64,000 nt of DNA from Paenibacillus sp. FSL R10-2782 (GTDB lineage: Bacteria; Bacillota; Bacilli; Paenibacillales; Paenibacillaceae), in the NCBI RefSeq assembly GCF_038592985.1, contig NZ_CP151951.1:5186501-5250500 (forward strand), read 5' to 3'. Shown here one piece after another: positions 49,114 to 57,540 of the stretch (the stretch's first letter is position 1; every line of letters begins with the position of its first letter). The translations under genes were made by a program, and so were the position numbers. The notes under the pieces are model-generated. The model had not been told where the DNA came from. It did not search any database and saw only the letters and a list, made by a program, of their open reading frames with translations.

Positions 49114-49938
49114 CTACTTCACAGAGCCTTGCGTAACGCCGTTGATGATCCATTTTTGTGCCATCAGATAGACGATAATCATCGGCAGCAAGGCCATCAG
49201 ATACGAGGCAAAGGCCAGATTGAAGTCTGTATTGAACTGTCCCTGGAACACATACTGAACGAGCGGCAGCGTATACTGCTCCGGGTCGCTGATAATAATG
49301 AGCGGCAGCAGAAAGTCGTTATAAGTGGACAGGCAGGTGAGAATCCCCACGGTAGCACTGATCGGTGCCATTAATGGAAAAATAATTCGCCAGAACGTGC
49401 CCCATGTCGTCGCCCCGTCTACCGTAGCCGCTTCTTCCAGCGCCACCGGAATGGAACGGATATAGCCGACATAGACGAACACATTAAACGCCAGCCCGTA
49501 CACCGTATGCAGCATAATCAGACCAAACAGATTGGTCATGTGAAGTCCCGAGGCCAATTTGACAATCGGCAGCATAATGATCGGGAACGGAATGAACATC
49601 GCGCTCACAAAATAAAAATATAATCCCTTAAAAAAGCGTCGCTGCATATTACGCGCAATCGCATAAGCGACCATGGAATTGGTCAACAGCGTCAGCACTA
49701 CCGTTGATGTCGTGACCATCACACTATTCTGAAAAGCGCTGAAAAAGTTGGTCATGTCCACCGCACGACTAAAATTTTCCCAGTGCAGCTCGGTCGGAAA
49801 GGCAAAGGCAGAATACGCCATCTGCTCGGGATTTTTAAGCGCAATCGTCACCGTCATATAGAGGGGAAACAGGATAAATATCGTTCCCAACGCCACCAGA
49901 AGCAGTACAGGCCAGTTGGTATGTCTGCTCGTTCTCAT
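49114..49938 (-). CDS. Carbohydrate ABC transporter permease (MalG-like)
   Basis: 274 residues, six membrane segments. The EAA loop reads EEAATVDGATTWGTFWRIIF, the MalG consensus. The C-terminus ends QKWIINGVTQGSVK, the usual MalG finish. Its start overlaps the preceding permease's stop (TGATG). Together with the MalF-like protein and the lipoprotein upstream it forms a sugar importer. No ATPase gene lies in this cluster, so a shared MsmX-type ATPase elsewhere is probable. Confidence 0.88.
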   Translation of the reverse strand: MRTSRHTNWPVLLLVALGTIFILFPLYMTVTIALKNPEQMAYSAFAFPTELHWENFSRAVDMTNFFSAFQNSVMVTTSTVVLTLLTNSMVAYAIARNMQRRFFKGLYFYFVSAMFIPFPIIMLPIVKLASGLHMTNLFGLIMLHTVYGLAFNVFVYVGYIRSIPVALEEAATVDGATTWGTFWRIIFPLMAPISATVGILTCLSTYNDFLLPLIIISDPEQYTLPLVQYVFQGQFNTDFNLAFASYLMALLPMIIVYLMAQKWIINGVTQGSVK

Positions 49939-50804
49939 CAGTTATCCATCTCCCTTCTCTGGAGGAATCGCAGCTGCAAGATGGAAATCATCGCAATCAC
50001 AATAAAATAAATGACAGAGTTAGCCGACTGATAAGCAAATTCCCCGCCTCTAAAGCCCCCTGTATAGATCAAGTGTGATATCGACTGTGTCGCCCGCCCC
50101 GGCCCTCCGTTCGTCAAGGCCACGATTTGGTCGAACACCATAAGAGAATTTTTCATCGCCAATACCATATTGATCGTAAAAAACGGGGCAATCAGCGGAA
50201 ACGTAATACTCCAGAATTCACGCCACTTGCCTGCACCGTCCAGATTGGAAGCCTCATACAGACTTGTTGGAATGGTTTGCAGCCCGGCCAGATACAGAAT
50301 CGTATTGAAGGCAATCCCCTGCCATACAGCTACGATCACAACCCCCACCCAAGCCAACTGTTCGCTGCCCAAAATGTTCGTCGACAATGAGGTAATACCT
50401 AAATTTCGCCCCCAAATCGTAAACACGTTCGAAAACAAGTAATTGAATATGTACCCGACAATCAGCACGCTCAAAATATTAGGCAGAAAATAAATACCCC
50501 TGAAAAAGTTACGGAACCGAATTTTAGCATTCAGCCCCAGCGCAATCAGTAAACTGAGGACATTAATCGCAATCGTAACTACAATGGCAAATTTGAAGGT
50601 AAACCAGTATGCGTTCCCCACATTATCGTCCTGAAACAGGTTGATATAGTTTTTGAACCCGACAAAGTGATATTGATGACCAAAGCCGTTCCAGTTTGTG
50701 AGCGAATAATAAAAGCCCTGCAAAGCAGGCAATGTCAAAAATATAAAAAACAACAGGACAGCCGGCACGGTCATCCAATAGAAAGCCGTTAGTCGCTTGT
50801 TCAT
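49938..50804 (-). CDS. Carbohydrate ABC transporter permease (MalF-like)
   Basis: 288 residues, six membrane segments, opening MNKRLTAFYWMTVPAVLLFF with the N-terminal helix of the MalF type. The EAA loop is YEASNLDGAGKWREFWSITF. GGAGGAGG precedes the ATG. It is the second gene of the importer cluster and is coupled with the MalG-like gene. Confidence 0.88.
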   Translation of the reverse strand: MNKRLTAFYWMTVPAVLLFFIFLTLPALQGFYYSLTNWNGFGHQYHFVGFKNYINLFQDDNVGNAYWFTFKFAIVVTIAINVLSLLIALGLNAKIRFRNFFRGIYFLPNILSVLIVGYIFNYLFSNVFTIWGRNLGITSLSTNILGSEQLAWVGVVIVAVWQGIAFNTILYLAGLQTIPTSLYEASNLDGAGKWREFWSITFPLIAPFFTINMVLAMKNSLMVFDQIVALTNGGPGRATQSISHLIYTGGFRGGEFAYQSANSVIYFIVIAMISILQLRFLQRREMDN

Positions 50805-50820
50805 GTCTTATCCTCCTCCC

Positions 50821-52053
50821 CTATCGGCGGTTAGCTACCTTATCCCATTCACTGTCCAGCTTCGCCAAATAAGCGTCGATGCCTCCGTTTTGCAGGAAGG
50901 CCTGCACAATAGAGTTTAACTGTACGGCTTTCGGAATATAATGATCGGCAAAATCAATGACACGCCCGGATTTAAAATACGGCAGCAGCTCCGCTACACT
51001 CGGGTCATCCTGCGTGACTCCCTTCACCGCTGAAAACAGCGTCTGCTCTGTAATGTACTGCTTGCTGTTCTCCGGCTTCAGCAGGAAGGCAATGAACTCC
51101 TCGGCCTCTTTTTTATGCGGAGTGCTCTCCGAAACGGCTAACAGTGTATCTATACCAGACACCAGCTTGACCGCCTGTTCATCGTTCCCTGTTGGTAACG
51201 GGAAGAATCCAAGCTCCACCTTCGGATTCGCCTTGCGGATTTCAGATATCGCCCATGAGCCCTGGATATACATAAACCCCTGTCCATTAGCAAAGGCACG
51301 GTTCCCGTCCGCATAGTTTTTGCCAAAATTATCGCCATGTCCGTATTTCAGCAGCTCTAACTGCTTCTCCGCCACCTCGCGGTACTTGTCCTGAAAGGTG
51401 ACCTGATTTTCACGTCGTTGCAGAAAAAAATCAATGCCCACCAGATTCGGGCCAAGTGCATTGAAGGGAAGGTTCGTCTGCCAATCATCTTTATATGTAA
51501 AATAGAACGGGATTTTGCCTACGGCCTTGATCTTTTGTGCCGTTGCGATCAGTTCGTCCCACGTTTTGGGCACCTGTAATCCCATTTCCTTAAAAAGTGT
51601 TTTGTTGTACATCACACCATTCGCATTGGCGGCATAAGGGATTCCGTACACGGGATCGGCCCCGGTCACATCCTTAAGCATTTTGAGGTAAATTGGGTCC
51701 ACGGTACGTGGCAATTCTGTATTCGCTAGATCCGTAAAAATACCGCTCTGCGCCAAAATGGAATAGGTATCCGTGGCCCCAAGCCCCACAATGTCAGGTA
51801 CATCATTTTTGACCACTCGGGTCAATAGTACCGTCTCTGCCTCCGGCGGATTCACCTGTATCACTTCAATAACGGGATGCTCCTGGTTGAATCGGGAGAT
51901 CAGCTTATCGAAGGAACCCTTGGCCTCCGGCTTGTTCTGGAAAAATTCAATCTTCACCTTGCCTGGCGCGTCATCCCTATTGCATGCGCTTACAATAATC
52001 GCCATTAGAAGTATCGAAGCTAGTATTGACAGCCTCTTGCCCCATTTCCACAT
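50821..52053 (-). CDS. Sugar ABC transporter solute-binding lipoprotein
   Basis: 410 residues from the ATG at 52053 with AAGGAGGT before it; an ATG at 52059 lies too close to that site. The signal peptide ends in the lipobox VSAC. The mature protein is a family-1 binding fold: LTRVVKNDVPDIVGLGATDT and YGIPYAANANGVMYNKTLFK. It is divergent from the secreted mannanase, 166 bases away. Mannan-derived oligosaccharides are therefore the likely ligands; inference. Confidence 0.87.
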   Translation of the reverse strand: MWKWGKRLSILASILLMAIIVSACNRDDAPGKVKIEFFQNKPEAKGSFDKLISRFNQEHPVIEVIQVNPPEAETVLLTRVVKNDVPDIVGLGATDTYSILAQSGIFTDLANTELPRTVDPIYLKMLKDVTGADPVYGIPYAANANGVMYNKTLFKEMGLQVPKTWDELIATAQKIKAVGKIPFYFTYKDDWQTNLPFNALGPNLVGIDFFLQRRENQVTFQDKYREVAEKQLELLKYGHGDNFGKNYADGNRAFANGQGFMYIQGSWAISEIRKANPKVELGFFPLPTGNDEQAVKLVSGIDTLLAVSESTPHKKEAEEFIAFLLKPENSKQYITEQTLFSAVKGVTQDDPSVAELLPYFKSGRVIDFADHYIPKAVQLNSIVQAFLQNGGIDAYLAKLDSEWDKVANRR

Positions 52054-52219
52054 ACTCATACCTCCTTTTCCCCTATGTCAATCTATTGCGTGACTAGACA
52101 ATTAATACCCGAAGTCTATGTAAAAGAAACGATATACTATTCCAGCATCACAACAGGTGTAATATATGTGCATTTTCAACATAGGATTAACTTGACTATA
52201 GAAGAGGAGGCGTTGGTTT

Positions 52220-53224
52220 GTGAGAGATTGGCGGTTATATGCCAAAAAAGTATTGGTATTCACTGTAGTGCTTCTGCTTTGTTCCGGCATGGGTTTGTTG
52301 AATGGAGGTACATCATTTGCAGCCTCGGGGTTTTATGTAAACGGAACCAGTCTGAAGGATGCGAACGGAAATACCTTTGTCATGCGTGGAGTGAATAACC
52401 CTCATATCTGGTTTGATACACAGGCCTATCAGGCATTGGATACCATTGCAGCGACGAAGTCCAACACCGTTCGCATTGTGTGGCAGACGAATGGATCGGC
52501 ACAAAGACTGGAGGAAATTATCAACCGTGCCAAACAGCTCAAGCTGATTTCCGTCGTTGAACTGCACGATGTTACGGGCAGCAATGATGCCAATCGTTTG
52601 AACGATATGGCCCGTTATTTTGCTCAACCAGCGGTGAAAAAGATACTGGCCGATAACCAGAAATACGTACTCGTGAATATCGCGAATGAGTGGGGTGACC
52701 ACAACCTCACCGATGCCGCATGGCGGGACGCTTACAAAACGGCCATCACCACGCTGCGCAACGCAGGCCTGCCGAATACGATTGTGATCGACGGCTCCGG
52801 TTGGGGACAATATGCTTCCCCGATTAAGGCCCATGGCGTTGAGCTGTTGCAGCATGATCCCAACCATAATTTGCTGTTCTCCGTCCATATGTACGCCAAC
52901 TACAATGATTCCAGCAAGATCGGCTCCGAGCTGCAAGCTATGAAGGACAAGGGGCTGGCTGTCATCGTGGGCGAGTTTGGCTACAACTACAATAATGGCA
53001 ACAACAATCTGGGCACCACCGTTAACCCTTATGAGGTCATGAAGCAATCCCAAGCCAAAGGCATAGGCTATCTGGCCTGGTCCTGGACGGGCAACAACAG
53101 CGAAAACGCATGGCTTGACCTTGTGAACAGCAGCGACTGGAAAACGCCGACGGCATGGGGCAATATCATATTGAACGATGCCAACGGCATCAAGAACACC
53201 TCGCAAACAGCTTCGGTGTACTAG
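52220..53224 (+). CDS. Secreted GH5 endo-beta-1,4-mannanase (subfamily 8-like)
   Basis: 334 residues. The signal peptide ends near GGTSFAASG. GH5 elements: MRGVNNPHIWFD, NTVRIVWQTNGSA, the acid/base Glu in LVNIANEWGDHN, HMYANYN, and the nucleophile Glu in VIVGEFGYNYN, then YLAWSWTGN. This matches Bacillus/Paenibacillus mannanases that split mannan and glucomannan outside the cell. No binding module is fused; the domain fills the protein. The start is GTG at 52220, eight bases after GAGGAGGCG. The importer at 49114-52053 diverges from it. Confidence 0.9.
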   Translation: MRDWRLYAKKVLVFTVVLLLCSGMGLLNGGTSFAASGFYVNGTSLKDANGNTFVMRGVNNPHIWFDTQAYQALDTIAATKSNTVRIVWQTNGSAQRLEEIINRAKQLKLISVVELHDVTGSNDANRLNDMARYFAQPAVKKILADNQKYVLVNIANEWGDHNLTDAAWRDAYKTAITTLRNAGLPNTIVIDGSGWGQYASPIKAHGVELLQHDPNHNLLFSVHMYANYNDSSKIGSELQAMKDKGLAVIVGEFGYNYNNGNNNLGTTVNPYEVMKQSQAKGIGYLAWSWTGNNSENAWLDLVNSSDWKTPTAWGNIILNDANGIKNTSQTASVY

Positions 53225-53255
53225 AGGTAGAGTCTCAGGAGGAATTAGTGTTAAA

Positions 53256-53296
53256 AAAAGATCCAACTGACCCTCAAGCGGTCGATTGGATCTTTT
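53256..53296. terminator. Terminator between mannanase and ABC-2 permease
   Basis: AAAAGATCCAACTGACC pairs with GGTCGATTGGATCTTTT over 17 positions with a 7-base loop and one mismatch. A/T runs lie at both ends, so it serves both converging genes. Confidence 0.85.
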
Positions 53297-53320
53297 CCAC
53301 TTTTATATGGAGAAATACCC

Positions 53321-54121
53321 CTAATACAAATAATCATCGGCCACAAAGCGGCGGTATGCCCCCCAAGTAAAAAAGATAAGATATAAACTAACAGCAGTAG
53401 CAATCGCTCCATTCACGGACAAATTGCCCATTGAAGATCTATCTAATCCTGTACGCTGCATATACGGAATAATCATAAATGTAATTACGTTGTATAAGTA
53501 TGGGATATGAGAAACAAAAGAGGCCAATTTTAAGTACAACGAATCAAACAACAGAGAGCCCAGATTATATACCATACAAACACCGATGGCATACGTTACA
53601 CTCTTGCTGTGCATAGCGACAAAGCAGTACAAGGAGCTTATTGCTACTAATGAGGCAAGCGCCCAACCATAGTATTCAAGCATCTGCAGTCCTTGAGATC
53701 CAGACAGCCCCGCATCACTTACGTCATATGAAAGAGTCCATACTTCAACGATCACCTGCGAGGATACTGCAAATGCAATGAGAAGAAGCAAGATAGAAGC
53801 ATTCAAAACCAGCAGCTTACTCCAGAAAATCTGACCACGGGTATATCGGCGCATAAATAACAAACGCAGTTGCCCGCTTCGAAATTCCTCAGTGTATACA
53901 GCAGCAGCTAAAGCAGCCACAGCTATATTGCATGCTAAAAACAAATTCTCACGCAGACCAATAACGACAAAGTTTAAGGATAATACCTCTACAGGAACCT
54001 TCATCGTGCGCAAAAAATATACGCCTGTCGAACAGGCTAGCATCGGTGTACATAAAACCATGAGCCAGAACCACTTTCGTCTCCATAATCGCTCGAACTC
54101 ACTGTATATTAATAGCTTCAT
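53321..54121 (-). CDS. ABC-2 type transporter permease
   Basis: 266 residues with about six hydrophobic segments. It opens MKLLIYSEFERLWRRKWFWL, and EEFRSGQLRLLFMRRYTRGQIF is the typical coupling region of the BcrB/ABC-2 type. Its ATG overlaps the stop of the ATPase gene (ATGA). The two form an exporter, perhaps for a peptide or antibiotic; the cargo is unknown. Confidence 0.83.
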   Translation of the reverse strand: MKLLIYSEFERLWRRKWFWLMVLCTPMLACSTGVYFLRTMKVPVEVLSLNFVVIGLRENLFLACNIAVAALAAAVYTEEFRSGQLRLLFMRRYTRGQIFWSKLLVLNASILLLLIAFAVSSQVIVEVWTLSYDVSDAGLSGSQGLQMLEYYGWALASLVAISSLYCFVAMHSKSVTYAIGVCMVYNLGSLLFDSLYLKLASFVSHIPYLYNVITFMIIPYMQRTGLDRSSMGNLSVNGAIATAVSLYLIFFTWGAYRRFVADDYLY

Positions 54122-54846
54122 AGTCCCATTAATCCCATAAAAGCATCCTCCAGCCGTTGACCGTCCTCCACCAGTTGATCAGCAGATCCCTTCCAAACTA
54201 GCCTGCCCTCTTTGATTACAATGAGTTCATCACACATCTGTTGCAATTCATCCAATAGATGACCGGAGATAAAAAAGGCATAATTCGCTGAATCACGCAG
54301 ACGGAGCACAATATCTCTCAGCTCCCGCATCCCCAAAGGGCCAAGGCCGTTCGCCGGTTCATCTAGCAATAGAAGCTCTGGAGCCCCCAGCATAGACTGC
54401 GCAATCCCGAGCCTTTGCCTCATACCCAAGGAATAGGTTTTCACCTTGTCATCCCCCCGTGTTGCAAGCCCGACCTTTGTAAGCAACTCTTCAATATGTA
54501 TCTCTCGACCTGAAGGGGGAATTTCAGAGTGCAGCCGTGACAAATTACGTAAAACCTGCCTGCCCGTCATATAATCAAAAAAGACCGGAGATTCAATAAT
54601 AGCACCCACCTTGGACAGCGCCTTTTCCCGATCCGTCTGTACATCATATGAAGCTATCTTTACAGAGCCGCTGGTTGGTTGCATCAATCCGGTCATGATT
54701 CGCATCATCGTCGTTTTTCCAGCTCCATTCGGACCGATGAATCCATATATCTTTCCTTTCTGAAGCTTAAATGAAACTTGATCTAACAAATTCCTTTTCC
54801 CCATTTTTTTCGTTACCTGACTGACCTCTAGTAAGGAGTCCGACAT
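54118..54846 (-). CDS. ABC transporter ATP-binding protein (BcrA/CcmA-like)
   Basis: 242 residues from the ATG at 54846, with GGAGGG before it; the frame is open to 54897. Walker A is GPNGAGKTT, the signature YSLGMRQRLGIAQSM and Walker B LLLLDEPANGLGP. The short DrrA-like C-terminus ends in DAFMGLMGL. It energises the permease encoded immediately downstream. No linked resistance regulator is seen. Confidence 0.87.
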   Translation of the reverse strand: MSDSLLEVSQVTKKMGKRNLLDQVSFKLQKGKIYGFIGPNGAGKTTMMRIMTGLMQPTSGSVKIASYDVQTDREKALSKVGAIIESPVFFDYMTGRQVLRNLSRLHSEIPPSGREIHIEELLTKVGLATRGDDKVKTYSLGMRQRLGIAQSMLGAPELLLLDEPANGLGPLGMRELRDIVLRLRDSANYAFFISGHLLDELQQMCDELIVIKEGRLVWKGSADQLVEDGQRLEDAFMGLMGL

Positions 54847-55022
54847 ACTATTCCCTCCATTCACAAGCAAATCACAAAATAGTTCCGACGTGCACATTTG
54901 ATATGTAAGATCTTTATTGACAACACAAACTTCACTTAACAGTGATTCATACTGTTGTACAGATTAAAAAATATCACATGTTGCGAAATGTAAACGACTT
55001 TCTTTATATAAAATAAAATGAT

Positions 55023-55065
55023 GAGGGTAGCCCTTCAGTAAACGTTCTACCTCAGGGCTACCCTC
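55023..55065 (-). terminator. Terminator of the ABC-F gene
   Basis: GAGGGTAGCCCT and AGGGCTACCCTC form a perfect 12-bp stem with a 19-base loop, 44 bases after the stop at 55109, followed on the minus strand by a T-rich stretch. Confidence 0.75.
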
Positions 55066-55108
55066 TATATAAAATAAATCGTTGTCTATTTAGTAACTAG
55101 CCTGTCAA

Positions 55109-57211
55109 CTACTCCAGTTCAATCCACTCGCCAAGCAACGTGTCCAGCTCCGCTTGCAACCGCTCACGCGCATCCCACAGCTCCGCCATATGCGACGTGT
55201 CGTCGCTCGCGCCGAGCTGCTCCAGCTCGGCATCCGTCGCCGCCAATTCCGCTTCCTTGGCGGTAATCGCCCGCTCCAGCCGCTCGCTGGATACGGCGGG
55301 CGTACGGGACGACTTCGTGGCCTTCGCTCCGCGTGCCCCCGTGCCAGCGGACGACCCACCTCCTGCGGCGGGCGAGTCCAAACGGCCTGCCGCACCCGGA
55401 CGCGTGCGGCTCGCATCAGCCCCGGCAGGCGCTTCTGTCCGCGCAACCGAAGCCGTCCCATTGCTGGCTGCACGGACAGATGCAGCCCGGCCCAAGCCCG
55501 AGCCGCCACCTGCTGCGGCTCTGCTTCCAGATGCCGTGCGCGCCCCGGCATCTCCTGTGCTCAGGAAGCGGGCGTGTTCCAGCTCCCGCTTCTTCGCCCG
55601 GTATTCATCGAAGCCGCCCAGATAAGAGGCCAGCTTTCCGTCCTCCAGCTCCCAAACGCGCCCGGCCAGCTTATTCACAAAATAACGGTCGTGCGAAATC
55701 GCCAGCACGGTTCCTGTGTAGCTGTTCAGCGCTTCCTCCAGCGCCTCGCGTGAGTCGATGTCCAAATGGTTGGTCGGCTCATCCAGCACCAGCAAATTCG
55801 GCTTTTTCATGACCAATAGTGCCAGCCGCAAGCGGGACCATTCTCCACCAGACAGCATACTAACGGGCTTAAACACATCTGCTCCGTAGAACAAATACTT
55901 CGCCAGCAGCCCTCGCGCCTCGCCTTCCTCCACACCTGCTTCTTCCTTGAAGTACACAAGCACGGTCGCACGGCTATCCCGCTCTCTTTCCTGCTGGGCC
56001 AAATATCCATACTCCACGCGTGCTCCCCATTGCACCATGCCTGCATCCGCGCTCTCCTGACCAAGCAGCAGCTTGAGCAGCGTCGTTTTTCCCGAACCGT
56101 TATCTCCCAGCAGCGCCACCTTTTCACCAAACTCCAGACTGCCTGTAGCCCCTTTTAATATCTGGCGCTCTCCATAGGCTTTGGCGATTTCTTCAAATTG
56201 CAGCACCCTGCGACCCGAGCGATCGTCCAGCTTCAAGTGAAACTCGGCACCCTGAGGGTCCAGCACAGGCCGCTTCACCAACTCCATACGCTCCAGCGCC
56301 TTACGAATCGAGTTCGCTTTTTTAAAAAACTTTTCGTTATCCCCATTACGTCCCCACTCTTCAAAACGCCGAATGGCCTCTTTCATCTTCTTGATCCGCT
56401 TTTGTTGTTCCTTGTAGTCCTCGAATTGCAGCAGCAGTCGTTCTTCCTTTTCCTTGACGTAGCCACTGTAGTTTGCATAATAAGTAAACGCCTCGCCATC
56501 CTCCAGCTCAATCATCTTGACGGCAACGCGATCCAGAAAATAACGATCATGGGATACAACCACACACGCGCCCGTATAGCTCTGCAAAAATTGCTCCAGC
56601 CATTCCAAACCTTTTAAATCCAAATGGTTGGTCGGCTCATCCAGCAGCAACAGATCCGGTCGTCCGATGAGTTGGGACGCGAGTGCAATTTTCGTTTTCT
56701 CCCCACCAGACAGGGAACCGAAGCTGCGCGTATACATGGCTTTGGCAATGCGCAGCCCGTCGGCTACCTGATCGATATTCGCATCCATTTTATAGCCGCC
56801 GCTTCGCTCAAACCGTTCTTGCAAGGCGGCATACGATTGCAGCAGCTTTTCCAAACGATCCGCATCCACAGCTACAACCGGATCGGACATTTCACGCTCC
56901 AGCTCGCTCATCTGATTGCGGCAATCCTTCAGCTCACGATAGGCGTAAGCCAGCGTTTCGTACACGCTCAAGTGTTCAAACTCCGCCGGAATTTGCGGCA
57001 AATAGCCGATTTTCGTATCCTTGGCGATGACGAGCTGTCCTTCATCCGGTTGGGACAAACGCGCAATGAGGCGTAACAGGGTGGTTTTACCGCTTCCGTT
57101 GCGACCGATGAGTCCCACCTTTTCCCCCGTATGAATATCAAACGATGCACCGTCCAGAATCAGATTGGCACCGTGGTATTTTTTCAATTGTTGACCGTTC
57201 ACAATATACAT
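55109..57211 (-). CDS. ABC-F family ATPase, probable ribosome-protection (antibiotic resistance) type
   Basis: 700 residues with two ABC domains and no membrane segment. Domain 1: GRNGSGKTTLLRL, FGSLSGGEKTKIALASQ, LLLLDEPTNHLD. Between them is the ribosome-contacting interdomain linker (DYKEQQKRIKKMKEAIRRFE). Domain 2: GDNGSGKTTLLKL, SMLSGGEWSRLRLALL, LLVLDEPTNHLDID. Residues ~555-640 are an unusual Ala/Gly/Ser/Thr-rich stretch with high GC, before a coiled C-terminal tail. The gene has a leader peptide and attenuator upstream, the arrangement of inducible Vga/VmlR/Msr-type proteins that free the ribosome of macrolides, lincosamides or pleuromutilins. Which drug cannot be told. Confidence 0.87.
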   Translation of the reverse strand: MYIVNGQQLKKYHGANLILDGASFDIHTGEKVGLIGRNGSGKTTLLRLIARLSQPDEGQLVIAKDTKIGYLPQIPAEFEHLSVYETLAYAYRELKDCRNQMSELEREMSDPVVAVDADRLEKLLQSYAALQERFERSGGYKMDANIDQVADGLRIAKAMYTRSFGSLSGGEKTKIALASQLIGRPDLLLLDEPTNHLDLKGLEWLEQFLQSYTGACVVVSHDRYFLDRVAVKMIELEDGEAFTYYANYSGYVKEKEERLLLQFEDYKEQQKRIKKMKEAIRRFEEWGRNGDNEKFFKKANSIRKALERMELVKRPVLDPQGAEFHLKLDDRSGRRVLQFEEIAKAYGERQILKGATGSLEFGEKVALLGDNGSGKTTLLKLLLGQESADAGMVQWGARVEYGYLAQQERERDSRATVLVYFKEEAGVEEGEARGLLAKYLFYGADVFKPVSMLSGGEWSRLRLALLVMKKPNLLVLDEPTNHLDIDSREALEEALNSYTGTVLAISHDRYFVNKLAGRVWELEDGKLASYLGGFDEYRAKKRELEHARFLSTGDAGARTASGSRAAAGGGSGLGRAASVRAASNGTASVARTEAPAGADASRTRPGAAGRLDSPAAGGGSSAGTGARGAKATKSSRTPAVSSERLERAITAKEAELAATDAELEQLGASDDTSHMAELWDARERLQAELDTLLGEWIELE

Positions 57212-57255
57212 GTCTAGGCTCTCCTTTATTTAGGAAGACCCTTACCCGCGCAACA

Positions 57256-57292
57256 CAAAAAGAGCCGCAGGAGCTAGTAGCCCGCGACTCTT
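57256..57292 (-). terminator. Attenuator upstream of the ABC-F gene
   Basis: On the minus strand AAGAGTCGCGGG pairs with CCTGCGGCTCTT over 12 positions (two G-U), loop CTACTAGCT, followed by TTTTTGTG. It stands between the leader peptide stop and the ABC-F start. Confidence 0.75.
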
Positions 57293-57316
57293 TGGATGAT
57301 ACACAATCCGTTCGAG

Positions 57317-57460
57317 TTAAGGTAGGCGTCTTCTCGCGATGTTTACAACCGTATGATTAAAATTGGACAGACTTCTCCCGTTGTACGGAAAAGTATGCAT
57401 AATGCCAGCCATAGCAATCGGCAGCTGGCTAATACGGTTGTTCAGCATCTCGTGATTCAC
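57317..57460 (-). CDS. Leader peptide of the ABC-F gene
   Basis: A 47-residue frame from GTG 57460 with a near-perfect site AAGGAGGTGAGG. It reads (M)NHEMLNNRISQLPIAMAG, then IMHTFPYNGRS and a basic end ARRRLP. It has no resemblance to a conserved enzyme. The stop is 25 bases before the attenuator stem. A ribosome stalled by an antibiotic in this frame could change folding of the attenuator and allow read-through to the ABC-F gene; this is inference from the arrangement. Confidence 0.7.
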   Translation of the reverse strand: MNHEMLNNRISQLPIAMAGIMHTFPYNGRSLSNFNHTVVNIARRRLP

Positions 57461-57491
57461 CTACCTCACCTCCTTCTTCATAATTGCGTGT

Positions 57492-57500
57492 AGTATAGCA
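57492..57500 (-). promoter_or_regulatory. Extended -10 promoter of the leader peptide/ABC-F unit
   Basis: TGCTATACT on the minus strand is an extended -10 with TATACT. It lies 32 bases before the leader GTG. The -35 is weak. Confidence 0.5.
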
Positions 57501-57540
57501 TATTTTCTCACCTTATAAAAGAGGGGAATGCCGTATCGAG

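Noticed and set aside
51982..51995. TGCATGCGCTTACA identical to the cre-like site upstream of kdgK
   Set aside because: Here it encodes the lipobox VSAC of the binding protein, so the match is probably due to codons.
52313..53266. 317-residue minus-strand frame
   Set aside because: It is the antisense of the mannanase gene, which has a signal peptide and both catalytic Glu motifs.
55105..55812. Several long frames on both strands over the ABC-F C-terminal region
   Set aside because: High GC in the low-complexity linker removes stop codons; the ABC-F frame explains the DNA.
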